Source: Anas platyrhynchos (Eukaryota; Chordata; Aves; Anseriformes; Anatidae). From it: a stretch of DNA of 64,000 bases. The position numbers and the translations under genes were made by a program. Positions within the stretch are counted from its first letter, which is position 1. Each line of letters opens with the position of its first letter. Below, in pieces: positions 1 to 13,737 of the stretch. Below the pieces are notes generated by a model. The model worked only from the letters and a program-made list of their open reading frames with translations, was not told where the DNA came from and did not search any database. The stretch covers positions 144,589,001 to 144,653,000 of the forward strand of contig NC_092588.1 in NCBI RefSeq assembly GCF_047663525.1, written 5' to 3'.

Positions 1-1977
1 TACGTCTCTGAAGCTTCTAATTTGAAATAAGAGACTCATCAAGTGACAACAGAAGTAAAGGATTACTTCTCTGCAATGAGACTAATTTTAAATTTGCAAA
101 TCAAGTATCAACACCTTTGTATTCTGCTCATCACCATGTATTTAGAAATAAAATTTACTCCTCCATATTACTAAAGCCTTTTGCAGGTTTTTTTCTTTAA
201 ATTAGAACAGCAATAGCATCTGTGTAGAAAATCAACTGGGCAAATGGGATCAAGAAAAAAAAAGATAAACATTGTGGAAGCATTAATTCCTTTGAAATTA
301 AGTGTCAGTGGTTAAGATGCTCAACCACTGCAGCATTGTCCCAGTCCATCAAGCAGCTCCTCACCTCACCCTGGGCTCCAGCATCCATGTGGCCAATGCC
401 AAGCAAAGGATCAAAAAAAGTACGAGGCATCTGCCTGCATGGTGTATTGAGTTGGGCCTTGCTGCAAAACTTTATACGCAAATGCATATCCATGCTTCAG
501 AACGAAGGGGAAGTATGCACAGGTCAGACACCCAGCAAGAATTGAGTTGTTGTGCAGAAGCCACCTTTTTGAGGCAATAACCACAGAGCCTGCTTACCCA
601 CATCCCCACAGACCACTCTAACTAAGCTTATAAAACTAGAAATGAATAAGCAGCTCACACTTTTGGACTAGCATTTGTGCTTCCTGCAGACTGACACCTC
701 TATAAATCAGCCGTGTTTTCACGGGTTTAAAGCTTGATTGAGAAATGCTGTACGGAGTTAATCCCTTCTAAAACTGAGATGATGTTTACAACAGCCACTT
801 TGACCTAGAATGGAAAGTTACTAAAGAGAGCTGTTCCATCCTACTCCTCCTTGTTGGTAATTCTTACTACTTTCCTTTCTGACCTGTCACCATTAATAAA
901 ACCACCACCAAGAGCTAGAGCAGTGAAATGATCTGGCGGTTGCACTAAGCCAGCAAAGAAAGTACCTGTTTTCAGCCACTGGGTACAAAAACGCTCATCC
1001 TGGTATGGCAGAGGTGGTGAGAAAAACCAGATGGGGATGGAGGAAAAGAGAATTGGGAGAAGAACAAAGGATGCATCTGCCCCGCACAGCCTGTGGCTGT
1101 ATGCTGGGCTGGAGTAGTCACACGGTCAGCCCCGACCCCCAGTCGCCAAGGCTCTGTTTATAAAAGGAGCAGGAAGAGACATGTTTCTAAAATAAGCAGA
1201 ATTAAATACTCTCTGGAGACGTCTGATTCAGTACTCGATGGATACCGTGCTAAAAAAGTTTTCTTCATTCACTCCAGAAAGTTTACCGGCTTTACCTAAA
1301 GGCCTGACTTTTCAGTGTGAATTTTAGAGACTGGCAAGATGTATCCCATTCACACTTCTGTAAAAGATGGAAGATAAAAAGGACATGGCAATTTTCCTTA
1401 ACTGGAAAAAAAAACAAACCTGGTGACATGGGACAGATACTAACAACAGCAACCCACACTACTGTCAGCACTCCTGATGGCCACAACTGCAACTGATGTT
1501 CACTGCAAAGCCGAACTTGCCCAGATATGCAACAACTGTACGCACTATCCCTTCTGCTTGTACAACAGTTCACTGCTATTCAGCAAATCACTGTAAAAAG
1601 ATGGTGTTAAACCAGTGTCTTCCTGCTCTCTCTCTTTAGTTTATTGGTTAAAAAAGCACAGGTGCAAAAATGAAAATGTTTCACGCCATAGAGTTAATCT
1701 TGGTATTTTGAATCAAAGGTGTGGGGTAGATTTTCCAACAAAACTAAAATAGGTAATTCCTTACTTGATACCTTAGCAGCTATCTTATTTAATCAACAAG
1801 AATGTTGCTGTGACACTGAATTCTAGCTGGAATACACTGCTTGCACTGCAAAACCTGGGACCACCACATCAAAAATATACCTGGAGCATCATTCCACATG
1901 GCAGTGGAGATTTGGGGTATGCACTGAGAGCTGAAAAAATAAGCAAGACATGTTAAAGAACCCAAACCTTCACTCAC
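1..1977. other. Non-coding DNA, no gene seen
   Basis: The sequence is AT-rich and non-repetitive. The short open frames (under 95 codons) have no domain-like content or start context. Confidence 0.6.
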
Positions 1978-2068
1978 CCTGCAAAACTGCTTGCTTCCCA
2001 GCTGCAGACCTGGCTTTTTGCTCAGTGCCCTGAGGACACGCTTTCACAGGCAGGCCCAGCTGCTGACC
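1978..2068 (-). other. Candidate exon, 91 nt, minus strand
   Basis: The minus strand has a strong acceptor (CTCTGTCGCTTCAG) and a donor CAGG|GTGAGTG. Only one frame is open across the 91 bases; it starts GQQLGLP and is rich in Gln, Ala and Lys. No family is recognised. If the leftward gene ends near 7.4 kb, this would belong to another transcript or be chance. Confidence 0.2.
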
Positions 2069-4599
2069 CTGAAGCGACAGAGATCAGCGAGCTGGGGGTT
2101 CGTGGGTTGGGAACATAGTGGAAATGGTTGAGAATGACACTGGAAATGCAGGCTCAAGAGTGGGACTTTGCAGTATTACAATTCACACAGACCTAAGCCT
2201 GTTTGCACCAGCTTAGTGCATGGTTCAGCAAGAGCAAGATGTTCCTTCCCTCCCGGAGAGCTTAACAGACCTTAACAGATCACCGCAGTAATATGGAAAG
2301 AATGGGACATTAACCCAGATTAATGTGCAAAATAAGAAATTCTTTAGTACTGAAACAGCTTTTGCACAAAAATTCATCACATCAAGACTGCTTACTCAAA
2401 CTGTGTCCTGAAAAAGCTTTAAGTTAAGACATAACGTCTTCAGCTACTGTGAAGCCACAGGATAAACCAACCGGCAGCATTTCACACTGGCCTTCATTTC
2501 TCTTTGTTATTATCTCTAAGTTGATGGAATAAAACAAGCATGTTCAACAAATACTTGTGACAAGCATTTCCACAACCACTCTGCTCTACTGGGGCATCAT
2601 ATGTTAAAGTAATATACGATGCACAAGATAGGACTTATATTTCAATTACAAAGGGAATCTATAGGAAACTAGTTTCCTGCTCAGGTTAGGGAGCCCAAAT
2701 CCTCTAGTACGGTTATCTGAAGTTATCTGACACAACTAGTGTATGTCATGGTTTGGTTCAGAAAATTTCTCTGCAGAGCTGGGAGTCCAGAAAAAGGCAA
2801 AAATGCACATTTCTGAATTGAGAATCACCGGGAAACGAACCGTAATTCTGCAGCCTCTGCAAGGGAATCTGTGTCCACCTCCTGTGTTTAGGAAGGAGGA
2901 CAAATATATAACACAACTGGTTTGCTGAGAGGCTCAGTAATGTCTTGTATCACGTAACTACCCAGTTAGTTAGTTTAAGCAGAAAAGTGGCTTAAGATTT
3001 ACTAAAAAGCATGGGAGTCAACAGGAAATCCACAGGTGTTAGGTTCTAAAATATATTTGTGGCTCTGAAATCACAACTGAAAACCCAGCATGTGCACTTG
3101 TGCCATGCTGCTGTTCAGCTCAATTCATGCAACTGTTCACATGCATGTACCAGCAGGCTGCGACCACAGCTTATGAACAGAGGTCCAAATGTGTTCTCAT
3201 GTCTGCTTGTGTCCCTAGAGGAAGGGATTTCTCTTTGTTAGTTTATAGAAAACACAGCTGTTTTAAAACAGAATAGCTAATTTAATAAGCACTCACAGAG
3301 TTTGATCATATTATTCCTTTTATATATGGTATTTATTGTTATTTGTTCCCGGATTTCAAGGAAGCCCTCAACCTAGTGATAGCTTTAAATAGTGGAAGGA
3401 AGCAATTAAGTATCTTTTCTGAAGATTACATTTTGGTCTTGATTTGAATCACTGAGTGGAAACAAAATCTGCCCCAGTTAGGTGCCTGGCTGCACGGAGG
3501 CGGGTAGAGATGGAGATTTTTCTTGATAGAACACGTAAGTTTCCTCTGTTAGCAGAAAAAGGAGGTACCTGTTTCAGAACAAATGCAAATGTTAAAGTTT
3601 CCTTCTGTGTGCCACCTTTCCACCTCAAGAAACAGAAAACTATGAGGACACGGCAGATCTGGTGGTACAGTATGACAAAAGGGTGCTAATGGTTCCCAGA
3701 TATTTTATAGCACATACCCAAGACGTGAGATAACTGGGCTCCAGACCCTCCTCAGCCTCAAAGGGTTTGAATTCACATTTCCAGGGAATGCTGTGGATAT
3801 TCTGGTAAGAGCATTCATCATTATTCTTATAATAACAACGTTGCTGTGCAGCCAAAAACAAAAGGCACCAAGACAGAAAAGAAGCTGACAAGGTTTTGAC
3901 TGTTGTTTAAGTGCTGAAGCACTTGGATGGCAGGAGGTAGAAGAAAAGATGAAAGTGGGGTTCCAGATCCTATTCACTGTAACTATATTGCTAATGGATA
4001 AAAGCAAAGAGACTTGGAGATCATCGTTTGGAGTATTAGCTGTCCTTTTTTTTTCCCTGAATAACATAATCTGTAGAGGGAAATGAACATATGTTCACAA
4101 CCAGATGCAGAAGAGAGCCTGAACTGCACCTGTCCTGTATCACGCACGACTACTCTGACTTAGTGGACACCAAGCAAAAATCATTAACTGTGGACCTGAC
4201 TGCTCGGAACCATATGGTCTACGGAGGAACTATGGAGTAAAGGAAGGTAAGGTTAACATTTATCCTTTAACACCTTAAGGCAAGGAGAGACCTACTGAAT
4301 TTAGAATCCTATGGAGCACAGCAATCCTATTTAGGCAGGCTCTGTTACATACTATGTTTTGCTTCATTGGACTGCATTTCAGTACAAGTTTTCAGTAGGA
4401 AAATCCCTCGATGATTTCACTTAATGACTAACAAACTCCTGCAACCAGCTTCAAACCTAAAAAACATTGATCACAAACAAAACCAAGCTGTGAAGCGCTC
4501 TAGTAAATTGTGAAGATTACTCTTACCATGTCTAAAGCCTACTCAGATAGAAAGATGTTCCAAAAAGACAAAGTAAATAGTTACATAAATCCAGATTTC
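2069..4599. other. Non-coding DNA, no gene seen
   Basis: The only open frames are short; the longest, about 120 codons at 3705-4067 on the minus strand, reads as random sequence. No repeat family was recognised. Confidence 0.6.
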
Positions 4600-4825
4600 A
4601 TGCCGGTGACAGGGACCGAAAGTATCAGGGTGAGGAAAAAAGGGAGCTCAGGGACACCACGAAGATGCTCCCGCTGACAAAGCCTTTTCACCTGTTGAAT
4701 CAGCAAGCCGCACGAGCAACCTCAGTCTCTTGCCTTCGATGTTAACGCCTTCTGGAGAGCGCTGCGGTACGGGCAGGCTGACGTCGGGTAGTCAGCACTG
4801 CTTCCAAAGCGGGGATGGCTTCTCA
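4600..4825. promoter_or_regulatory. Small CpG-rich pocket with a CRE-like core
   Basis: About 225 bases hold many CpG dinucleotides inside otherwise CpG-poor, AT-rich DNA. TGACGTCG at 4779-4786 is a near match to the cAMP response element. The pocket overlaps a short minus-strand open frame (4648-4791) that reads like protein. It may be a small unmethylated regulatory element, a conserved coding exon or an intragenic CpG cluster. Sequence alone does not decide. Confidence 0.3.
4692..4751 (-). other. Candidate coding exon inside the 4.7 kb CpG pocket
   Basis: On the minus strand 60 bases run from CGCTCTCCAG to the donor CAACAG|GTGAAAAG. Of the three frames only one is open. Within the enclosing open frame (4648-4791, stop to stop) the residues include VPQRSPEG and then KRLRLLVRLADS, which look like real protein in composition. 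Their codons explain much of the local CpG excess. The acceptor has a short pyrimidine tract, which is the weak point. The product is not recognised. Confidence 0.22.
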
Positions 4826-7306
4826 AATAGTATGGGTATGCAGAAGCCTCCTGTGCATGGCATTGATTCATGACTAGATGTCCTCTGCACTACCACACTA
4901 CTAGTAATTATTTATTGAACAAGAACAGTCATCCGCTGTATTGGACATCTGTCCCCAGCTTGGTCCTCATATGCACACAGAGCTTATTTGTATAAGGTTT
5001 TCTGTAACTGTTGAAACATACTCGAGAGGCAAGGTTCCACGGTTCAGGAGTTGCTTTGGAAAGCGTATCGATGCTTCCAAGGCAAGTAGTACATGGACAC
5101 AGCTCACAAAAACAAGCCATCCAAGATCACCACATATAGCTAACAGCTTGAGAGCCAACTGAGATGCTCTGTCTCATGGGAATATTTTTTTTTTTTTCCA
5201 TATAGATTTACTTCAAAATTAAAAAAGGAATTTATCCTCAGAGTACAGTTTATAGAATAAACTCACAGCTGTATTTTGGAAATGACATGAACTAACAGGT
5301 ACATTGTGCTCAATGTTCACCATTAAATTAGGAGAGAAACGCAGCTCCTCATATTCTGAAGCAGAGAAGGCAGAGGCCTGCAGCTACATCGAATTAAAAC
5401 ACCAGCAATATGCTTTAACTGTTTAATACCTATAGCTTATTTCTAGCTTCAACTACGATGTGCACCTTTTTTTTCCTGAAAAGCCAGTTTGTACTTTCAT
5501 CTTGCTGTTGCACACCTCTCAAACCACTGTGTTTGATAAAATACCAAATAAAAAAGCAGAATACCCCCCCACATTTCTTTTTCTCTAACAAATCCCATGT
5601 TGTTGCATACCGTCTGCAGAAAGCTGCAATTCCTATAATGACATTACGAAGTTGCTTGAACTTCAGTCAAGGAGAAAATACTAAAACCTATTCATGCTCC
5701 TGCTTATGGTAGTGTGCAAGCACATAACAAAGAAAGCTGGTTAGCCTTCCAGAGGTGCTAACAGCAAGATCCTGTGTAGATACTGTGGTTGAAACTAATA
5801 GTTTCTCTATCAACAGCTTCTTCACAAGTATACTTTGAAAGCTTCCTCTTTAAGGATAAATATATGGGGATGGGTTAAGTGTTAAGAACTGAAACACCTC
5901 ACTTTTTTCCCCAAATGTTGATTTTCTTTACCTCAAAATCTTCATTGCCAAAAATGTTTCCTGATCTGTTCCCAAGACTTTTCTGACAGTTTAAGTCCAC
6001 CACAGCCTTAATGACTCCAAGCACACCATCTCCAAGACTCCACGCTGTACCAATTCTCACTGTTATCAGTAGCTAGTTTTTCCATTGTAAAAACTTAAGT
6101 TTTTCATTATTACAAGCACCTCTTTACACAATCGCGATTAAAACAAAGCAAAGCATCTGTTGTTGCATCACTTTTCAAATGCTTTGCAAGCCACCAGTGA
6201 TTTCTGCCATGATAATTTAATTTCCCCTCTTGCTTAAATGTGGCGCTTTTGCATGGGGGGAGATGAATTTAGCATCCAGCTTGTTCACAAAGGTCTTACT
6301 AGTACACAGCATGTTGGCTAAATTTAGCATTTCCATCTCAGATTACAATTAGGAATGCTACCTAATGATTTAAGGCATTCTAGCTGAAAACATGGGCGTC
6401 TGTTCCTTGTGGTAGTATTAAATTCCCATACACTCTGCACCACTTACTACTCCCATAAAGAGGCTATTTAATTTTGTGCAACTCAAACCTCGCATTTATC
6501 CACACAAGGGGAAAAGAAAAGTTTAGTTAAACATATAAATATAGCTCCTTAACACAGCTGGCCGTAATTGATGCTTCTGAGGCCGTACTGCCTTAGTAAT
6601 ATTCCACGACTGCCGTAACGTCTGGCCAAACTTACTTTAATCCGAGGCTTTGTTTTAAAGGGGAAGCAGAGGAGAGGTATGGACGTTCTTAGGCAAAAAG
6701 AAAGTCAGTTAATGCAGTGCTGCACGTCTATTTCTTTAAGAGAAAAATGCTTGAAAACGTCCCACTCGCTGTCACGGCAGGTACTACAGGAAATCACAAA
6801 CTGGCATACCACAAAGTGCAAACTTAACGGAAACTCCGTTTTTACATGGCAGAGTTACCCACCAGTAACCATCGTGAACACTCTGGTACAGTTTCGGCGA
6901 CTAAAACCAAGACGAAAGCCAACTGCTGCTACAAGAAACCGTAGTGCTACAGCATCCCCACCTCCAAAAAATCCACTTCTGCACTGCCCATCTTGCAACC
7001 GCCCCCTGCCCTCAGCTGCCACCTCGGCCTGCAGGGCTGGTGGGGCACACCTTGTTCATCCCCTTCCACATCCAGGCCAATTTTCTGTAAGCTTCAATGA
7101 ATTGAACCAGGCCTCCAAAGGGCCAGATGAGTACTGAAAAAGCAACTTCTGCAAGGTCACAGCTGGCTGCCGGAATGACTGACCTTGGTAACTGCGCTGC
7201 GCTCCTTGGGTGCTGCTAAACCAAGGCGGGCCCACCTGCCTCCCTGCCCTGCTCTCCTCGGGTACTGCTCCGTAACAGCGAGACAGTCTGCAGAGCTGTT
7301 CTGAGT
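4826..7306. other. Non-coding DNA, no gene supported
   Basis: This stretch holds the 152-codon plus-strand open frame at 6679-7137. It changes from AT-rich to Pro/Ser/Ala-rich sequence halfway and shows no domain. The rest is AT-rich unique DNA. Confidence 0.6.
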
Positions 7307-7330
7307 TATATATATATATATATATATATT
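7307..7330. repeat. (TA)n microsatellite
   Basis: This is a run of about twelve TA units, followed by T/A-rich low-complexity sequence up to 7400. It lies just beyond the proposed 3' end of the leftward gene. Confidence 0.95.
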
Positions 7331-7354
7331 ATTTTTTTTTCAATTGGTTTTTAA

Positions 7355-7961
7355 TTTATTTTGACAAAAAAATAAAAAAAATAAATAAGAAAAATAAGAC
7401 TACTGCAGAGCAAACCACTCTGTTTTTTTATTTCAGGATTCTAATGACAAGAACGTGGCATAACATTAACATCTAGCATCTAAATATTTAATTGTGAGTT
7501 GTAAAAAGGTGCCTTATCTAACACAGTTTAGAGTGAGACTTGCACTGAAGCAACTCTCAGCATACTTTGAACATCAGGTAAACGGCCAAGAAAATGGATA
7601 TACAGAGTTAATAATAAAAATTAAAAAATGGTCATCCCACTACATACAGCTTCATAGACCTGTACTTATTTTTACATACATACACATTAAAAATATATAC
7701 ACACACACGCATACAGCCCTATAAACAAAACGACTAATGATGATGATTAATACAATGGCAGTGACAACTGGCTAGGCGTAAGCATGCAGTGGAATAGTGG
7801 ACTTCTCCCAAATTTTAATATGGGAGTTTGAACACTTGGCAAAAAGCTCACCCATCTGACAATAAAAAAAAACAACTGCAATCTCAATATGAGTAAGTTT
7901 TACGAGAGATCCATCACAAGATGCTTTATAAAAAGCCGTCCTTGCCTGAACAACCTGCCTA
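7355..7961 (-). other. Possible 3' UTR with two poly(A) signals (leftward gene)
   Basis: Downstream of the candidate stop codon the minus strand is AT-rich and holds AATAAA hexamers at 7427-7432 and 7355-7360. GT-rich sequence follows the first one. A (TA)n repeat begins just beyond, at 7307-7330. This supports transcript ends near 7.33-7.41 kb. It is inference that depends on the candidate exon at 7962-8030. Confidence 0.35.
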
Positions 7962-8030
7962 TTAATACGCTTTTGCTGCTTTCTGGAGCAGGATTTTAAG
8001 CTCGGAGATCACAAGGTACTCGTAAGGGTC
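7962..8030 (-). CDS. Candidate terminal coding exon of the leftward gene
   Basis: On the minus strand a good 3' splice site (ATCATCTTTTGCAG) is followed at once by a 22-codon open frame that starts DPYEYL, ends KAAKAY and closes with TAA then TAG. The composition (alternating Leu/Ile with Lys and Glu) looks like a short amphipathic helix at a protein C-terminus. Of the other two frames, one stops within a few codons and the other stops halfway. Two poly(A) signals lie 500-600 bases downstream, a normal distance for a 3' UTR. I do not recognise the protein. The exon is short enough that an open frame could occur by chance, so the call rests on the combination of acceptor, stop and poly(A) signals. 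Confidence 0.4.
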   Translation of the reverse strand, partial: DPYEYLVISELKILLQKAAKAY

Positions 8031-11000
8031 CTGCAAAAGATGATAAAAAATGAGGTTTCTCAAAGCATCTGAGCAGATCTGCCAGTTTGTTGCTACTGAA
8101 TGGCAACACCTGTACTTCTTCAGACCCTAATTTCTGACTTTGCACCCTTTGTCTATAACTCATATTTACTGTAGACAATCCACCTAACTGAAACGCTGAG
8201 TTACTTCTCACCTGACCTAGCAAGGTAACATGGATTACTCAAGTCAGAAGAGCACCAACACATGCACGAGCAGATGCCGTAAGGCTCCACAACAGTTTGT
8301 ACCAATTTAATTCTGGATTATTGCAGTTCCACACTCCTCTGATCACAAGCCACACATTTTACCATTCCTCCCCTTACCCTAATGAGTGTTACTAGTAATG
8401 CACACGGCCACCCACTCAAAGCAGCTGAAAAAATTGAAAGTTATTTTTTTGTCATGATATTTTTCGACCAGATCAGCTTCTTCAGTGACTAACCGTACTG
8501 CCTCGTGCCTTCCACTGCTGGTGCAAGGAGGATGAAGACTGCAAGCTACAGGCAGCAGGGAGAATCAGACTGCAACAGTTATGACCTACTTTGGCATAAA
8601 TTGCTGCAAGACCATGTTCCTATGAAAATGAAATGCATTTTCTCTGGAACGTATGGTCCAAGGGCTACTGGGACACTTTATGAAACACAAAATTCAGGTC
8701 AATTTGCAGAACACAAGTGGTTTTCATAGTTTTGAGTTCTCCTTAATGAGCAAGTTCCTTTTTTTCATTAAACTCTGCAGAAAGACAGTATTAAAACTGC
8801 TGGCAGCTACAAGCAAACATTAATAATATTAAACACAGACATTAATTCATTCAGAAAGTGAAACTGCATTGAAAATTATGCACCAAAAAGAGCCAGTATC
8901 TATGCAAGCTTTTTTAATACTATCTAAACACCCTCCAAATTGGTCAGCTGGCAGCGAAAGAAGTGCTGGCAGCAATTTTACAGTTAGTTACTTTTTAATG
9001 CTAAAGCCGAGTTCTTTGCTGAAACTGCTGATGTCAGCAAGGTGGCTACGTAACATTTTGATCTGGCCTTTGAAAATTCAAGCAACATCTGCAGTGGAGG
9101 GAGGTAGCACAGAGGAAAAAATAATGTTTATCGCTGTTTTTTCAATTTTATGATGCAGTTTAAACAACCTATAGCTGATATGTATAGTATGTTCTTCCAA
9201 AAAAGGAAATTTGCTGTTTCCTTTTTTTTTTAAACACCCAAGTCCACACCCAAGAAAATCTAAACACTGACATTCTTGAACATTTGTTTCTCACAGATTC
9301 TTATTTGCATAGAAATGAGAAAAACAAAACAGATAAGGAATGCCCCATTTTTGAACTGCACAGGAAAAGCAAAGAAAAAATGTTACCTCCTAAAACTTTA
9401 CACTTAGAGATATTTTGCAAAATGACATAGGCTACATTCATGCACAATTAAGGATAGATTTGCATCTATTCTGAGGCAAAACCATAAGGCCTACATTTCA
9501 AAAATGGCCAAGACTTGTATTTTACAGAAATCAACCACAGTACTACTCTCAATATCTGGACAATCTTCAGCTAACGCCAGAAATTGGGCACATTAACATA
9601 TACTAAATACAAGCTTGCAAAAACACAAAAGAAACTTCATAGACTGTAATTTCTGACTTTCTCCTATGCCCATCAAAACTGATTTTAACACACTAAAACA
9701 CAATTTCAGTCCAAAAAGAGAAAAAACGGCCTGAACACACTGTTTCAAAGGCAGCAAATAATCAACCTTACTTACACTGGTTGATCTTGTGTATCATGCT
9801 AATAAAATTACTTCATTTCTTCTTTTTATCATCAGAAGAAGGTACGTTTCACAGGACGAGTGCAAAATTTTCCGTTACTCCACTATTAAAGATGCTTTAA
9901 TAACACACAAACTCATCCTGATGGAGAATTTAATGCAATTTTAATCACAACCAACTACTGAGATGCGTCACCTCTTGATCCTTTGGAGAGTGCTTTATAT
10001 TTAACATCAAAAAAATTGCAGTCGTTTGTATTTATCTTCACTTCAAAAACAGTCCTTCCTTTCACCTGTTCTCATCTTCACACAAAAGCCTGAATCTAAG
10101 ATCAGTAAAAGCAGATAGCTGAGGTGCTCGGCAGAGCGTGGGTGTTGCCCGGTTTAATACTTGGGCAACTGAAGCTGCAGAGGATGCTGGCCAAAATGCC
10201 CCAACACCAGGCCCTCCAAGTGATGTCCTGCAGCTCCTGCTAGGCTCATGATACTCACGGTACTGCACAGCTCACCGGGACAGAATGGCACGGGACCCCA
10301 GGTTGGGACAGGCTAAGGCCATGGCACACTGCCCCGTACAAAGGCACCAAACCGAAGGGCTTCCCCCGCAGCCAGCCCGCTGCACCCTGGTAAGATGCAT
10401 CAACTGCAGCTCCTTCAACGAAAATTAACAAACCGTGCAATGACTGATTCTCCTTATTTATTATTTTTTCCCTTTACAAAAATGAACAGCCCCACGTCCT
10501 TATCTCCACACTTGCTTCAAGGTCAAGGTTGTACCAAACCAGCAAGCTCAGCAGCAGGTTTCTTTTTCAAAAACACGATTTTGGGGATTAATACACGTAA
10601 TAGCCAAGATACTGCCTTTGACTTACAAGAATCACCATTTCCTAAATGAAATGCTGACTCTTTCTAAATTGATCTAATCCAATTATTTTTTTTCTCTTTT
10701 AAATAACCACAAATCAGTCATTTTCGCATGAGGGTGATTTCAGTGTTTCAGTTTAGCCCAATATATATAATTACTGTTTTTCATTTTACCGCAAGTGAAC
10801 GAGAAAAGAAGATACTTTCACTTTTTCAGTTCAGCTTCCACATCAAAAGTGCCATTACCTGTACAGTTCTACACGTAAAAAGAAAATTATTTGTTAATAG
10901 TCATAACAGTAAACTAATTACATGACTACTTGTACATAGCATGGATACTACACAGAAGTCTACACTTTAATATGAGTCCATATAAATGATGGCTCTCCTT

Positions 11001-13737
11001 CCTGCTCATACACTAGAAACTGTTGACAGCAGAAGTTAAAACTAAGTGAACTCAAAGCTAGGACTAAGTTGAACACAAGCAATCTTGTAAAAAACACAAA
11101 TAATAAATTCATAAACTGCATAAATCATAAAATGCAAATATTATTTTGATTTTTTTTTTAAGGGGAAAATACTATATCGAACTTGTTACAGCTTATAAGC
11201 ATTTGAGCATTTTAAAAAGAACCTGCAATTAAATGTGGTCTCACATATGAGAGGTTTAGGGAAAATATCTATAGACAGGAAACTAATGGTTTGTTGGCAG
11301 AACTTGAGAACTGCATTAATTTAACAGAGACACATGATGTTTTTCTCTCAGAAAGTGAAAAGAATGAAAACGATGGTGAGAAAACACCAAAATCTTCTTA
11401 GCTCCTCCTGGCAATAACAAAGTTAAGATTCCAGGCTCAATTTTGTTACTCAAAACTCTCCCCTCTAATAAAAACCACAAGAATACTAATGATATTTCAC
11501 TGCTGCTGCTGGAAAAGAAAAAGCACATGAAAGGGCTTTTAAGACAGAAAACATATTTCATAACCCTTTTTGCAGCTGACTGTAAAGAGAAATTGAGAAA
11601 GATATAGACAAAAAGATCCTTCTAATACACAAAATAGCTTTTATTCAGTGACATCCCAAAGAGGATTATAGGTTGGGTAGGAATCCCATCACCTTTCCCC
11701 AAAGTAAATATTGATATTATAGTCTCGCCAAGCTGCTTTTGTGCATTTGTTTGGTTATGCGCAAATTTTGTACTAAATTACTGACTTCACCATCTCTGCA
11801 GATTTCAAACATCTTCAAATTGTTAATGGGACAATTAAATACCCTAGGAAGCCCACAGAATCACTCTAATTGGTTTAAGAATAGAAAAGTAAAAGGTGGT
11901 TATTACAAAAATAGAGTATGTTAAGTAACAACATTCTTCTACAGAGTACACCCTCAATACTGAAAAACACAGCTGTACTACTTAGTGATGCCAGTGAGAT
12001 GCCTGTTGTCTTATTTCTATTCACAGAAGTCAGAATTTTCATTTTCTCTGCATGACATTTCCAAAATAATCTATTAAGCAAGCCGATATATGTTTTACAT
12101 CAGACTAGAAGCTCATACAGCCAAAGCACATGTTGTTTTCTCACAATTAAGTTGTATATACTTTCTCTGGTACTTACACTACTCATCCACATGGGGGGAA
12201 AGAAGTAAATTTAGAGAAAGGTCTTATTGGAAATCTACCCTGACTTAAAATTTCAAGTTTAGGTTACCAGGCCATGCCCATCGAGAACAAATTGGGGAAG
12301 AACAACAACAACAAAAAAAAAGTTGAATTTGTTTTTCCATTTCTGGGTAAACATGAAAAAGACTCTGTAGGCTACCTCAGGATGTCCATAACTATGACAA
12401 CGCACAGACACTGGTCAATAGTGTGGTCAGCTGTGGTTACTGCACAGCAAGTAACATCAGCCTTTATTCAGAAGGTTTACAACACAATATATAACAAAAC
12501 AGAGCAACACAGCAAGAACTACACGGAAAAAAAAAAAGATTATATTGGCCAGTAAGTGACAACATCAATTAATAGTAGAACAAACCAACTAATTTTGACG
12601 TTTTGTCACAAAAGGAGCCTTAAATCTGGGCATGATACTGCCAACATCTGACCAGGAGATCACGCTGCAGAACGTGTTCATCTGCAGTCCTCTTCAAATT
12701 TGTGATTCTCTGACGCCCCCCGCTTGAAAAATAATCAAGATCCTCTTCAGAAATACCAGCTAAGCCTCTGCTAGGCTAAAGATTCATTTTCTTGTAAAGC
12801 CTTAAGATGCACATCATCGTGTAAAAAATCCCAATGCATATATACACGAAAGCTCTTAACAAGCACACTACTGTTATGAAGTGTCTTCAAAGCAAGGCAG
12901 AGTAGAGGCAAGTGCATAATTAGCAATATACGAGATGGGATATGAGAGGCAGGAAAGTACAGAGCTAATTCTGAGCTTTCTGCTGCTGAGAGACAGGCAA
13001 ATTTCTTTGCGGACACAGAACGTGGTAGATGGCATAAAAATTTAGTCATAGGGAAATAGCACACAAACTGGTAAGTACTTTTAAAATGACAATAAAAAAA
13101 AAATCTAACTACAAGTCGCCTTAATTGCATTTTAAAGAATTATTTAATTTATGTAATTGCTTTATGACCTCTACCAGTGGATTCTGAGAAGCTTAAAAAA
13201 GAAAAAAGACATTCCAACAAGGGTTCCCTCTCAGAGGGCTCACCGCAGTTTCTAAAAATAAAAGTTTGCCAAGGAGAACAGTCAACCTATAAAATAAACA
13301 AATACATACATCACTTGAAATTCCAGAAAAGAAAATAACAGCAGAACAGGCTCCGCTGCTGCCAAGCCTGGATTCCTCTTCCAGGTCTAACTAATGTCCT
13401 TCCAAGTGTCATCTGAGAAGGCACAATGAATCTTAAAGCCAGTTAACTTGACATACTTAATTAACATTGATTAAAAAATAAATAAACAAATAAAATGCCT
13501 GTTTTAATTGCATTTTTGCAAGGTCTGACTGCTTGCAACAGCAGCTCTCATATGGAAGATGCACAAAAAGTATTTGGAAAGGTGGCAGGGATGGGGAGGT
13601 AGGGCCCATCAACTGCCAGGAAATGTCCATTCTGGCTCTGTTCTTTCCCCCCCCAAAAAACAAACACTCATGAGACCACACACTTGGGGCAACATTTTCT
13701 GTCAGCTAGCAGGGAACAGAAGGCATCTGCACCCTAC
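8031..13737. other. Probable intron of the leftward gene, no clear exon
   Basis: The + strand is clearly A/C-rich. Donor-like sites on the minus strand (for example CAG|GTGAGA at 8211 and GTAAGTAAG near 9770) lack a convincing partner acceptor and open frame. Confidence 0.5.

Noticed and set aside
6679..7137. 152-codon plus-strand open frame
   Set aside because: Composition changes abruptly along the frame, there is no domain or splice support, and a frame of this length is expected a few times by chance in 64 kb.
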